Source: Pyrocephalus nanus (Eukaryota > Chordata > Aves > Passeriformes > Tyrannidae). From it: a DNA stretch of 64,000 bases. The stretch covers positions 15,483,501-15,547,500 of the forward strand of contig CM076267.1 in assembly GCA_038380795.1 (NCBI GenBank). The letters are read 5' to 3'. The notes beneath the pieces are model-generated. The model saw nothing but the letters and a program-made list of their open reading frames with translations, had not been told where the DNA came from and did no database searches. Below are positions 49,331 through 61,560 of the stretch, piece after piece (position 1 is the stretch's first letter; each line of letters starts with the position of its first letter). A program made the translations under genes and the position numbers.

Positions 49331-52300
49331 CACCTTTTGACTTTAAAAAGGATGAAATTTATCCCTGGAACAAGAAGAGAAGAACCTATCCCATGAAGTT
49401 CCATTTGAAATTCTGTTCAATGGCTAGCCAACCTGACGCTGAAAAGTTTCCTTAGGCTGAGAAAGTGCATTCATAATCAGTTTGTGTTTGTGATGCTTCT
49501 GTCAGTTTTTGAATGCTGTATCACTCAAGCCACAGACCTCCCAGTACTTCACTGTTATTTCTAGGCACATGCTCACCAGGACTGGTATATCTTCACAATA
49601 AACCTGTAATTTCATTAGTAAGACTAGACTAGAGAAAGATGAGCCTGGCACTCCTGTTTGGATGACACATGCAAGAGGTTGAAATATATGGTGTGTCTGT
49701 GGGGTGTCTCCCAAACAGCAGCTCCATGCAACAGAGAGAAAATTAAGGTCAACTTGGATTTTTTTTCCCCCATTTTAAAGAAGAGATCCACATTTTCTAT
49801 TCAGCTGTTGGATTTTGGGATGGAAAAGACTTCTTTTAAATGGGAATTTTTATGGGTAGACTTTTTGTTCCATTTTTTTACCAAAAAGCCACATTTAATG
49901 AAATAGTCTTTGTATTCAGTTTAAGACGGAAAAAAACTTTACATTTTCTCCTCTCATGTAAAATGCATCCTTTTTCGTAATCAGACTTTAGTATAATTAT
50001 TGCTAGCATACATGAAGGAGTATAAACAATGACTCTCCAGGGTAAGGAGTTTTGTACAGTTGTTAAATTTCCTGCTCTATTTTTAAAATTCCTGCTGCTA
50101 CTAATGCTGCTGTCTATAACAAAGCAGTAGCAAAGGCCCACAATAGCAGTTGAGGTTGAAAGGGGGATGAAAATTGCAGTTAGAAACAAAACCAAAGCTA
50201 GGAATTACTTTGCAGTCCATAATGCCCAACCAGACAGCAGAATTAGGCAGGGAAAGGGGGGGAAATTTACACTTTTATTTCCCACTTAATGCCCATTCAG
50301 AGATCCATCACTAGATTCTAGAATAAAGGCAACAATCCTGCCTCATATCACTCAAACTCAGTACTCTGTGTTGGTACTATTGTTTCCCTCCAACTATATT
50401 TAGCCAACGGGAAGGGAATGCAGAGGTCCCATTTGGTACAACAGAAGATGCTTCTTTGTTGGGATCACATCTGTTTTATGTTCACACTGAATCTTGGAAA
50501 GGAGATGTGGAGCCAGGGTATTTGCTTTGCTATTACAAATTTGTTACTTATTTCTAACAATGCACCCTTGAAAGCAAATATTCAGTGCAAAAATATCGGC
50601 TTTATGGTAAGGGAAAAAGAATTATTTTTTTTTTTAGAGATACTATATGAATGTGTCTTTCATAGGTTTTATTAGTTATCCCATTCAAGAGGAGAGGCTG
50701 TGTAAGGTGTCAGGTTTTCTTTTCTAGATCTGCCTCTCCAGAGAAGGTTTTCACTGACCTGTCAAAAAAACTCTTCAGTTTTCAGTCTGATACTAGAAAC
50801 AATGACTCTTGTATAGGTTATTCATGTTCCTTTATTTTTTTTTAAAGGCTTGACCTCTTCACATCTCTCTATGGTAGTCATTTCATTCTCAGGCTCCTGC
50901 AATCTGCTGCAGAAGAGATTCCTCTTCATCATGGTTTCTTGCAGGCACAGCTTTTGTTTGCTCTTAGCTTTTTTTTGAGATGGAGTCACTTCTTGGTTTT
51001 TCATTGCCAAATACAGATTTTTCAGGATAAAAGTAAATGACATAATTGTTCCTTTTGCATCCAAAGGTGACAAGAAAGGAAACCTTTTGCCTAGAACTCA
51101 AATTTCATTCAAGCCTTTGTCAATAACTCTATTCATTTTCTAAGGTCCATTCATTCATGGTACAAAAGACTTTTGAAATTAATCTTTAGCATGATGTTAG
51201 ATCAGTCGTGTTGCCACTTTCATATGTCCATTTCTGACTTGGCATTGCTGAATGTTTAATATTTCAAAGAAGCTAGGAAAACAACCTTGCTCCAGGATGA
51301 CCCATGACTTCTCTTCTGGGGCTTGGAAATGAGTCCCTGCAGTCCCCTGTGCATGGACTGGCACACAGTCCCTCTGAGAATGCACAGCTGAGACTTGCAC
51401 AAGAGCAAGCAACAGAACTAAGTCCCCAGGACTGGAAGGTACACACGTTCTTTACCTTGACAGAGCAATTAATTTTCTTTCTGGTTCTCTGCAGCTACCA
51501 AGTGGAGTTAGAGCTGCAGAGAGGGATGGATGAATGTGTATGGATGCACAGGGAGTATAACTGAGTCTGAGGGGCAAAGATGGTAGTAAACCAGAACTTC
51601 TAAAGTCATTCTGCTACTTCATCCCCAAGCAGATTTGTGGATGTTTGCCCTTTTCAGAGTGAGAGGAATGGAAAAAACAGTGACATTTCAAGGTCAAGGT
51701 AGACACAAACATTTTGCCATGACATTCAGTGATGGCTCTGACACCACTAGAGTATGAGTCTTGTCCTTTTACTAGTACTCTGATCCACATCAGAAGGTTT
51801 GAACACCAGCAGAATCAGTCATCTTCTCCCAGAACACAGAGTCAGCCATAATTAAACAGACAAATACCATCTGACCAAGAACTTCTACTGTCTCCACCCT
51901 CACAGGAGTCAATCCGCTGATCTCCAAACCACGTTCCAGTTATTTGCATAACTTGCATCCTTTCCATGCTAAATTTTTTTCTCTCCTGTGCCCAGGAACA
52001 AACTGCTAGGTTTACAGTTCTTGAGTTTCATGCTAGATAAATGGCATCATGGGAGTAACAGAACAGCTGTCCGTTTGCTGGAAGCAAATATTTATGTATT
52101 TCTATCTCTTTATCTGTGTTTCTGTCTATCTGTGTTTCTATCTATCTGTATTTGCTGAGAAATGTATAACCAGACATTTTGATGAGTGTTTTGCAGATTT
52201 TATATGCTTTCCCTTCTTCTTTTCCCTTAAAGCATTTTTGAAAAAGCACTTATTAAAGGGAGAAAAACTCCCCCCAGAAGACATTTACAAACAGAAAAAA

Positions 52301-52750
52301 GAAACTTTATTTTCTCTTCAAGAAACCGCTACCATTATTTATCTGGAAGTTGCTACCTTCCTCCCCATCACCTCTGGAGATGTCTCCATCAAATCAAAAC
52401 TTTTATTCTGGAGCGCCTTCTCTGGGAGTTTAATGTGATCATATTGTTTATGTGTCAACCCATATAACTTCCAGCTTTGTAACCTGACAGGCAGGAAAGA
52501 ATGCATAAAAATATTGTGACTATCATATTTCATCAAAATAAGCAAGTGGAGAAATGAGAAAGACTTTCTTAGTCAGGGATCACACCTTTTATTGAACACT
52601 AGAGAATCCACACAAGTGAGAGTCTTTGGAATGAGCTTTTGTTTCTTCCTCTACTTATGGAATCACTTTGTCTGTGGGTTGTCACTGCTCTCCCTAATTA
52701 AAGCCCCCTCCCCTGGGCTGTATCACTTTTTCAGCAAGTGTGAAATACAG
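49330..52750. other. Non-coding stretch, no gene seen
   Basis: Frames up to 129 codons (52049-52438 forward) lack recognisable domains. A 16-bp imperfect tandem repeat is at about 52099-52155. A perfect octamer ATTTGCAT, the POU-factor site, is at 51942-51949. A T/A-rich stretch is at about 50825-50845. I see no RNA gene. Confidence 0.65.
52099..52155. repeat. Imperfect 16-bp tandem repeat (TCTATCTGTGTT type)
   Basis: About three units of a TGTTTCTATCTATCTG-like word run through this pyrimidine-rich stretch with substitutions. It explains the F/Y/L/C/V-rich start of the forward reading frame crossing it, which is therefore not good evidence of a membrane protein. Confidence 0.75.
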
Positions 52751-53060
52751 CCTTGGAACATATCGCCTCACAATTCACCTTGGGTCTGGCCTGGAGGATT
52801 GTGCAATTTCTGCGGTTTGCTCCAGTGCAAACAGGAAAAAGAATCCGAGCCTCAGTTTTTACAATGTGCAGCTTGCGTGCAGGAAACGAACCTGCTCGGC
52901 AGCATCTCTGGGATGTTTATTGCTCTGCACTCTCGCCAGCAAGGCCAGGGCCATTAGCTCTGCTGGCGAAAGGCGCAGAGCGCATTCATCGGGCCTCCAG
53001 TGGCCCATCATCCTGCTGGAGGTCAGCTGGAACAGGCCGGGTGAGGTTCTCAGGCACTGC
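52750..53060. promoter_or_regulatory. CpG- and hairpin-rich block
   Basis: I count about 12 CpGs in 300 bases, the densest group in the window. ATTGTGCAAT at 52798-52807 is close to the palindromic C/EBP site. TCGCCAGCA (52933-52941) and TGCTGGCGA (52961-52969) are a perfect 9-bp inverted repeat with a 19-base loop, and CCTCCAG (52994-53000) with CTGGAGG (53016-53022) make a second hairpin. Four frames of about 96-122 codons overlap here in three plus-strand frames and one minus-strand frame, so none stands out as coding. It could be a regulatory element, a small exon or a structured RNA. Confidence 0.3.
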
Positions 53061-53815
53061 TTGGGGAAGAGGGGAAGGTTTCTTCTTTTTCCAGAAGAGG
53101 TGATGTGAACAAATGCAACCCCCCTAACCCCAAAAAGAATGAGTTCCAAGTTACAAGCCCAATCTGTTCACTTGTTTTCAATAGCAACCCTGTGTCAAGC
53201 GGGAATGGCACAGCCATCTACAGTACAGTTCAGACCACAGGTGAATCCATCTCTGCCCAAGCGATCCCCTTTCTCCACCCACCTGCTACATTTTTCACCA
53301 AGTTCAACTGCTCTTTGTCATTTTGGTCTTGGTACCTTAAGGGATGATTTTTCTCTCTCTAGAATAGAGATGGAGATGTGGGGAACTCAGTTGAAATCTT
53401 CAGCCTTTTTTTTTATTCATCCCATTTATATCCATGTGGGATGAAGCCCCATCCTCCATGCAGTGGTGTTTCTACAGTCATTAATACTGCACAAATCAAT
53501 CCTACAGCTCACTAGTGAGTAGTTCATGCCAGCTAAAACAGACAAGGTCTAAAAAAGTCTTTCTCCCACACTTTTCATGTTGTCCAAATCCATCAAGGAG
53601 TAATTTCTTTTTCTGAATTAATTTTAATATCCACTGACATATTTTCTTCACAGTTAACTTCACTTAAAGGAGGAAATGGCTTAGTCCTTATTTTTTTACT
53701 TCAGACAAGGAATTTGCATTCTCTGCTCTAATCTTTCACACCATGAAAACAGACGCGTAAATGTGGCAGTGATATTTTGGGATTCCTCCTTCTAGTTTTC
53801 CAGACTCTGTGCCCT
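53060..53815. other. Non-coding stretch, no gene seen
   Basis: Two overlapping forward frames at 53105-53444 are unrecognised. I note nothing else apart from a T9 run near 53408. Confidence 0.6.
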
Positions 53816-53819
53816 GTCA

Positions 53820-53910
53820 CTAGCTTGCTGAACTGGGTCACGCCTTCTGGGCAAGTCACTTTCTCCCTCTATAGACCTTGGTTTCTCTGCCTTTTATAAA
53901 CTGCATTTGG
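53820..53910 (+). mobile_element. Probable MIR (CORE-SINE) relic
   Basis: GCTGAACTGGGTCACGCCTTCTGGGCAAGTCACTTTCTCCCTCTATAGACCTTGGTTTCTCTGCCTTTTATAAACTG follows the MIR order: GCTGTGTGACCTTGGGCAAGTCACTTAACCTCTCTGTGCCTCAGTTTCCTCATCTGTAAAATG. The GGGCAAGTCACTT block (about 53849-53862) is exact. It is the clearest MIR match in the window, yet diverged. MIR copies of this age are shared across amniotes. Confidence 0.5.
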
Positions 53911-54239
53911 GTTCCTGTGTGAGAGAAGACCCAGAGAAGTCAATATGAGTAGTAGAACAAAGGGTACTACCAGGTATGCATTAAATTCGGGAGATTCATA
54001 ACCTTCCCTTGGTTAAGGCAGCCTTTGTGGTTTGTGATTTCCACCTCTGTGTTCTTTTGACCCTTAAGAATGCTAAGAGATCCATATGTGCTGGGACAGA
54101 ACACTGCTTTCAGCATTTAATTCAATCCTGAGGAGCAGAGAGAGCCACCAGACATATTTGTGGAAAGTGAGTGCCTCTATGTGCAGCTGCAGATGTCCTC
54201 CTGCCTGAGGGCAGGATCTGAAGTCCAGGCATCACTGTC

Positions 54240-54310
54240 CCAGGGCTTTAGGCCACACAGCAAAACTGTACGTCAGCCAGAGAGGGAATGAGCCCCTGAG
54301 AAGGGTTAGG
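54240..54310 (-). mobile_element. Possible MIR relic, reverse orientation
   Basis: GGCTTTAGGCCACACAGCAAAACTGTACGTCAGCCAGAGAGGGAATGAGCCC recalls the reverse complement of the MIR 5' half (CAAGGTCACACAGCTAGTAAGTGGCAGAGCTGGGATTCGAACCC). The match is weak, and the nearby forward MIR at 53820 makes a second independent relic only moderately plausible. Confidence 0.25.
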
Positions 54311-54930
54311 AAGTGAGGATATTTAAGACATGCAGACCCCTTCCTCAAATGGGCAACGAAGGAGCTACAAGAAAACATACAGTCAGTGGAAGCGTTGAGC
54401 TATATGAGTCCTTGACACCCAGGCTTACGGAGTAATTAGAGCAATTGCTAGAAAAGCAGCAAGCTCTGCTCAAGGTCAAAAGAGGGGCAAGGTTTAGTGT
54501 GTGGCTGGTTTGCCTGCAGACTGCTTCATGTCACTACTTCATTCTTACTTAAACAGCAGTGTTGACTCAAGGAATGAACTCAACAGATCTACCTTGATCC
54601 CCCTCTCCCATCCCAAATTTATGTATTGGATGACCAGAAGCAGCTGAACAGTAGCCCTGCTTTACTAGCACAAGGTATGACAGGTTGCAGTGAAAGCTTA
54701 CCTGGGGTTTTCCACTGGGATACATGAAAATCAAAACTTTCTACAGAAAAATGTCATTTTAAAGGTAGGAGGGAAATCTGACTGGGTTTCAGTTGCTTCA
54801 ACTCCAGCCCAAATGTGTCCTCCTTTACATGATCTCAAAGTGCCTTATTTCTAAGTCTCTGATGGTGTGTATCTTTAAAGTACTCTACAGAAGATCAGGT
54901 GCCCATTCCCCCTTTTAGGAGTGCAGATTT
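54310..54930. other. Non-coding stretch, no gene seen
   Basis: I see no frame of note, simple repeat or recognisable family. Confidence 0.6.
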
Positions 54931-54937
54931 CCTAGAA

Positions 54938-55086
54938 AACTACACATCCCACAAGGCAAACAAAAGTTGGAACTTTTTTTGACATATGATGCCACTCCTA
55001 TTTGGGTAGTTTAATGGGAGATGTAGTCAGTCTGGTTACTGGCCTATAGAAGACAACACAGGCTGGGACAACAACTCCCAGAAGGC
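54938..55086. promoter_or_regulatory. Cluster of three ZNF143/SBS-like motifs
   Basis: The vertebrate ZNF143 (Staf) motif is ACTACAATTCCCAGAATGC. Three related words lie within 150 bases. The forward copy at 54938-54957 reads AACTACACATCCCACAAGGC (15 of 19 aligned bases match). The reverse copy at 55009-55028 reads GACTACATCTCCCATTAAAC on the minus strand (13 of 19). The forward copy at 55068-55086 reads ACAACAACTCCCAGAAGGC (16 of 19). ZNF143 sites mark promoters and chromatin-loop anchors, often with CTCF. The block has few CpGs, so an ordinary CpG-island promoter is unlikely. A distal element or a decayed repeat carrying the motif fits better. Confidence 0.4.
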
Positions 55087-58000
55087 AGCATAATGATGAA
55101 GTGCTAAAATTACCTCAGAGGAAGGGATGCCTCTCAGGCTGTCTCAGGGATGAAGTGCTTTCATTATTTACATTTTAAATGGCAAAACAAGATGTTTTGA
55201 CATTTAGTACTAATAAAAACCACTTTTGACATTTTCAGCAGATTAGAAATTCTGGATTTTTTTTTTTTTTTCTTAACCTCATGTTTGGAACCTAAAGCAA
55301 ATTTTAAAATGTCAGATTTTCCCTTGGGATGAAGATTCAGAATTTTTTCTCAGCTGTGTAGTTGTGATGCTTGGAATTACCTCTGAGTGCCAAGGGACCT
55401 GCAGTCCAAACAGTGAAACAGTCTGCAGGCTCAGGCAGAGGAGAATTTCCTCTCTTTGTTCTATATTTTGAAACAGTGTTCTTTCTTAATTCCATGCCCA
55501 CTTTTTTTGATATAGATTCGCAAAGTAGGTAATTCTGTCTAATAAATTTTTCTTTACTGTAGAGCAATCCTCTTGTTACCTAACCCTGCCTAAATCGTGC
55601 ATGTAAATTTCTTATGGAAGAAATAAGGATCTTAGTGCTGCAATTGGGACCCTTTGACAGTATTTCTCTTTCTACAGTTCAGGCTGAGGTTGTGTACACC
55701 CCATAGCTATTCCCTGGCCAGCCAACAAAGGTCTGAATTCTGAAGATTTCAACAACTTGTCTGGATATCCCACATCCCACCCCAATAAAAGACCAGGAGC
55801 GGACTCTTGGTATCTGCCCTGTCAACAGGAAGTGCATTACACCTGGGAAAAACTGAAAGGCAATAAAAATCTGCTGACTTTGCACAGTAACCAAGACATG
55901 AGAGACACACATCTTTATCCAAATATTCTGCTAATATAGGCAGGTGTCAAGTCCTTGTTAAACAAGATTTGGGTTTGATACTGGAGGCCCAAAGGAGCTT
56001 TTGTCTGACCAAACTTTGTGCTTTGAAAGGAGGGTGAATGAGAGGAGCAGAGCATGTTGCTGAGTCAACATAAAAAAAAAGAATCTATGAATAAAACGTG
56101 GCAGGAGTTCCCCTGTGCTAGCAAACCAAGGCACTAAGCTGATCGCCTTTGGACTTGGCAGTATAAGGAAGGCATGTCTGAGCCTGTGCTCCAGACCAAT
56201 GGGGGACCACTCAAGTTCATTTTTGTGCCTTTGCAAGTAGGCTGTTCCTCTAAGGTGCGCCACATAAAGTGTTAGTGTACATCACTATAGTGTTAGCATT
56301 GAACATGAAATAAGACAGGCCACTCACACCCACAGCCAAAAGCAGTTGATACTGAGGACTGGTCTGATAATGCTGACCAGTGACAACTACCCCAGGATAA
56401 GTGCAAGAAGCCCCATGAGCAAAAGCCATAAGTTATGTGGAGACTTTTGATATTCAGAATGGTTTGTATCCTACAGCTGTAGGATGCATTTCATTTTTGG
56501 ATTTCATTTAGAATTCCCTGTTGCAATTCCAGATGCTCAGGCTCTTCTTGAACATGGCAAAGCTTTGATTGACGATGCTGCAAAAAGTCATGTCCTGTAG
56601 AATATATATCCTAAATAGATAGCCTAAATAAATTTGGCAAGGTATACATATCCTACAGAAAAAGTGAACAAAGGTAAAGCAGGTCTGATGGCATGCCAAA
56701 GATTGAGCAGGGAGTGAGAAACGGTGAATAGAGGGACAAGAGCTGTCACCATCTTCCCTTCTAGAGAGCAATGGCTGCAAACAAGAATCTGATGTGATCT
56801 TGATGACTACTTGATAATTTACTGGTGTTGGCTCCAGGGCACATTCCTCACAGGGTGTTAGCAGCAAAGGATGTTTTTGGACTTCAATAGACTGTCAGAA
56901 GCTCCTGGCATAGCTTTGCCTACAGAGGAGCATGCAGCATTGTTCACTTGAATTAACCAGTGGGGTGAATGTTTAACTGATGTTTAAACTACACTGAATC
57001 CATGATTAGACTACTTCACTTGGAATTAATGTGGCTTCAGTCTAATTTACCTTAATTCACTCTGGTAGCAAAGTTGATGACTTAAATCTTAGAAAGAAAT
57101 TATCTTTAAGATAGAAGTTTAATGACGTTAGGGACAAATGGACTTGTCCAAGTTATTTTGAGTTAAATAATCTGCTTGGAAAAAAGCTAATTTGGATTCC
57201 TTTTTTTTTTTTTTCTTGAGTGTTTCTTTGCAAATAAATCTGTGCAGATAATGGTTTTCTCATCCTGTGAAGCTTTCTGAGACTTCAGAATTTTTTCATG
57301 TCCTACCACAGGATAAATTCCAACTCTTTTGTAGTGGTTTTGATTCATTTAGTTGGGATTTTTGGGGCTTTTTCTCTCTCTTCACTTCCTCACCCTGAAA
57401 AAACAAAAAAACCCTACCTCTCACTGGAAAAGAGTCAGCTGACTAAAATAGCAAAGAAATCAGCTGGAGAGTGAGACACTAACCCCATGAAGTCAACACA
57501 GGCTTAAGACAATCTTTCAACTTTTTATGATTATGAATGAGACCCCAAAACATCATCCTCCTAGTTTGAGAGATCTGGTCACACTTATTCCAAGACATAT
57601 GTCCTCTATATTTGCAACTGAGCTGAAATCATTTACATTTGATCAAAAATTTCATCATCAAGCTGGGAAACCCACCTTTATTGAATGTTTAGATTTGGTT
57701 AATTTTATAATTATGCTTTCTTGTAAAAAGATGTGTGGGGAGAAGGTTGGAACACAAACATTTTCTAAGGAAAACACTTTCTGTCAGCAATCCTGTCTGC
57801 CTACTACAGATGCTACTGTTCTCCGGTCTGTGACCTTTGTGTGCGGCTACTGCCTATCTTGAGGGCTATGCTTACGTTTGATTTTTACATCTCCTCTTGT
57901 TGCAAGCCCGAACAATCCCACATTCTGGGAGGTTTGGAAATTATCATATCCAAGGGGCTATACTATCACACTCTTCAACTGACCCAGACCTAAAGGAAGA

Positions 58001-58465
58001 ATGTAACAAAAGTCCAAGGAAACACAAGATAAGGAACTAAGCAATGTTGAGTAAGCCTAGACAAAGGTCATCTAAATCCTTAGGCTTTTTTAAGATTGTT
58101 ATAATTAGGACTTGAAGAATCTCATTCCAAATTGCCACTTATTTCTTCAGGACTGATGCACAAAAAAGCATTATTCCTGCTAAGGCCCATGTAGCCAAAA
58201 GAATGGCAAGGATTTAGCATGAATTTTATGCCATAAATGAAGAGAAGTAATGTAGAATCTAGTAATCAAACTTATTTTTCCAGCTACAGTGATGAAGGAA
58301 AAGAACTTGTGAGCATTTTAATTCAAAGCTTGAATCTGTGAGTACAGGAGCAAAAAGAACATATCAGTACAATTCATGACAATTTATGACAAGTTCTTGA
58401 TATAGTCTGGTGAGTGAGATTGTAGAAACTCAGCTCTTCTCTTCAGTGCATGCATGTTTAAGTGG
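55087..58465. other. Non-coding stretch, no gene seen
   Basis: Frames up to 119 codons lie on both strands (56508-56867 minus, 57527-57862 plus), without recognisable domains. T-runs are at 55257-55271 and 57201-57214. The 56950-57060 part has several TTAAT words. I see no RNA gene. Confidence 0.65.
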
Positions 58466-58469
58466 CTCC

Positions 58470-58536
58470 TGTTGAGGGCTAAGGGCTGGACTTGATTCTT
58501 ACAGGTTCCCTCCAACTCAGCATATTCTGTGATTCT
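58470..58536 (+). mobile_element. CR1 LINE 3' end
   Basis: GGGCTGGACTTGATTCTTACAGGTTCCCTCCAACTCAGCATATTCTGTGATTCT matches the CR1 3' terminus as known in birds (GGTTGGACTTGATGATCTTTAAGGTCCCTTCCAACCCAAACCATTCTATGATTCT). It ends in the characteristic ATTCTGTGATTCT octamer-type repeat at 58524-58536 instead of a poly-A tail. It is a short, severely 5'-truncated copy; the left edge is uncertain because upstream sequence stops resembling the family. It is the clearest clue that the source is a bird or a close reptile relative. Confidence 0.85.
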
Positions 58537-61500
58537 CACTGAAGATGATCAAGGAGAGGAGGTTGTCAAAGCCATTTCTCTTGCCAAAGGCAATAGCTTG
58601 AGGTCAGATGAGAACAGGGAGCAGGACAGCTCCTTGGGTTTGTGATTTTGGGTTGTTTGGATTTTTATCCTGAGGAATGAGTATTACTTCAGCATCACTG
58701 CTTTGAACTTGTGGGTCTTTGTCAACAAGATTGAGAAATAACTAATCACTACTCTGAAACTAGTTTAGTGACAGTTACAAATAGTCCCAGTAAAGAAAAT
58801 CAATCAGAAATTTTATCAGCTAGCACTTCCACTGGCTTTGAAGAAAGTAGTAATGCCAGAACAGCGTTGATCAGAACTCTTTTTATGGAGAGGAGGAGTT
58901 TGCAGAACAATATGAATTTAACAAGGCATCTTAATGCTGTTGTCCTGACTAGGTCCAGCTCCAGCTTCCCCATGGAGTAACACCTGCATGGTATATCTTT
59001 ACATATTATCCCTTGGTACTATGAGATAAAGCCCCTCCTAAGGACAGAAATGGGTCCAACAGGAATATGGGTCCAAAGACAGACCAAGACAACTTTGCTA
59101 GGGTGGCTTAAATAAAAACACTTACATCCCTGGTGAGAGGTTCACCCAGCCAAGAACTTTTCAGGGATGCAAACACATTTACGTTATTTCACATTGCACC
59201 ATGTCCTCATTCAGTCATCCTCTAAATTAGCCCATGACTACATCCAGCTGTGTGTTTTTCTATGACTTTTCACTAGAAGAAGAGACTTTGGGTCACTGAC
59301 AATTCTATCAGAATAGAGCATGAGAATGCCTGTACTCAGGGGAAAAACCCAAAGGCTCCCAGTATGGATTGGGAAAGGGGCAGCTTGTTTTGATAGCTGG
59401 GTCAATTGCTTATTCAATGCATTTCTCTGTGTCCGTGGTCAGTTTGCAGTGTGCTATAAGACCCTCAGTAAACTTGATGAGGAAACAGGAATAGAAACAA
59501 GACTGAAATTCCCAAGTAGGTCAGGGAGGGTAAAATTTCAATCTGCCTACTTTATTGGAGAACACATGAAGGGACAGGACAATATTCATAACACAGGCTT
59601 GGTACATTAAGAGCCAAATTACCAACATAAAGTTTGAGTGCCTTTTTTTGGTTTGGTTTGGTTTGTTGTTTTTTTTTTGTTTGTTTGTTTAAGGAACATT
59701 TGGAGCCAAATTTCTAGGAAGGATCACAGTGAATTAGCCTTGCAATTCCTGCTAATATGAGTCTGGAGACCTTTCCACATGTACTCTCATCCTCTCCCCT
59801 AGGTCTATGTTGAAAAACCTACCCTCTGGGGGTTATCTGAACGCTGCTAACAGGAAGGCAGCTAAACATTTGTCTTGCAGCAAGGATAGAAAGAAAAATG
59901 AAGCAGGATTTTTCTTCTCCCCATAAAACTTGAGCATTCATACTCAGGGAAACTGCAGACAGCCCTGGGACCTGTATAAAAGACTAGCAACTGACTGTAA
60001 GCACCATAACTTAGAGCACATTCCACACTAAAATGAGGAGAGCTTGGGAATTACAGAAATAGAATAACAGAAAGGGCCTCATCAAGCAAATTCCCAGCAC
60101 TCAGCTCAGGGAGAGGTGAAAAGTAAAGGCAATTAATTGAAGAGGATGGATTGAGATTTCTGTGGCCAGATGAAGAGAAAACATGAGGGGATAAAGTGAG
60201 TATTTAAAAGCAGTTGAAGCTTTCCAGTAAATCTTGCAATGTTTGCTCCTCAGGAGCAGTTCTTTTCTGCATAGACTGCTGCTATCTGTAATCTTCCCGT
60301 TTCTCTTGGTGCTTCCTGCTAGGCATGCTCACTGAATAAGCTCTTTTGTTTTCCATCAGCTTATGCTCAGGCAGGAAAGCAAACATATCTTCCTTGTATT
60401 CAGTTATTGTGGTGGGGAAGGAAAAAACAGAGTATTTTGAGCTTTAAGGCAAAAGTAGCACATTTAGTATCCTACTTTTTAAGTGGCCCATATGAGACCC
60501 CTCCTGGGTGTACAATATTTGCTCAGGTTTACTTACATCTCAGGTGTTTGCCTGTTCCATATCCAACTGAACTGCGGTGTGAGATCATGAGTCATAACTC
60601 TCTGCAGTTACAGCTCATGGAAACTGAAACCCATCATCTGAGAATCTGGTACTTTCAGATCAACTGCAGCTTCCTGGGAGCCCATACAGCACACAGCTTT
60701 AAGGCTATCATATTCAAACTTCTCTGAATTTCTAGAAGGGTTGGATTCAAGGCTGTGGAAGACTGACTGTACCTCATAAACGGCATGTACTTAAAGGCAT
60801 CAGTGATTTTTGGGTGATCATTCACCTTCCCATATGCCGCTGATTTTGAAAAATAGATTATTACCAGATTCTGTGGAAATTCTGCTATGAATCTGAAAAA
60901 AAGATGCTCAGGTTCTGCCTAATGACACAACAAACTTTCAAAAATTGTCATCACAGCTTTTGTAACTGTTTGCCATAATCTGATTTTCTCTTTGGTTTTT
61001 CCTCTCCTGTGAATGTGTATTCACCTTAAGAGCCTAAATGCAATAGCCCCTGCTATGGGTTCTCTCTAATAATTACACAATCCTACAAAGGAGACCATCC
61101 ATTCCTGCTGAATGTATTCTCAAGAATGTTTTCCCAGCACTGTTTGTTAGTCACTTTCTTTACCAAAAAAATCACTGCATCTTGTTTAACAGAAAAAGGA
61201 ATGAGAGCTCCTTCTTGAAATCCCTTATTTACAAAAGAGCTATTAAAGATGTGTCTGTGTAGCCTACTTGTGCCCTCTCCCCTCATACACAGAAATACTT
61301 TTCTGTAGTCACTTTTCTGTAGGAAACTTGCAATGCAGACTTTTTACCCTGCAGTCAGAGACCATGCAAACAAATAAAATCTTTCAGCTATTACTCTAGC
61401 TAAAATTATCACAACTGAATTATTTCCAATTTACTCAAAGGCAATGTTAGTTGGAAAGATGAAAAGAGTTTATTTTTGTCTTCTGCTTTTTTATGTAAAT

Positions 61501-61560
61501 TTTTTCAAAGAATAAATCTTCATTTGCGGGGGTAGAAATTCCTTCTAGCACTTGGTTTAG
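58537..61560. other. Non-coding stretch, no gene seen
   Basis: Frames up to 106 codons, for example 59320-59610 and 60407-60727 on the plus strand, are not recognised. A (TTTGG)n then (TTTG)n low-complexity stretch is at 59642-59690. I see no RNA gene or further retroposon. Confidence 0.65.
59642..59690 (+). repeat. TTTGG/TTTG low-complexity stretch
   Basis: Units of GGTTT, then T-runs, then GTTT fill this segment on the plus strand. It is a simple-sequence expansion. Confidence 0.85.

Noticed and set aside
52049..52438. Forward 129-codon frame with a hydrophobic start resembling a membrane segment
   Set aside because: The hydrophobic stretch is produced by the TCTATCTGTGTT tandem repeat. 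The remainder is not recognised.
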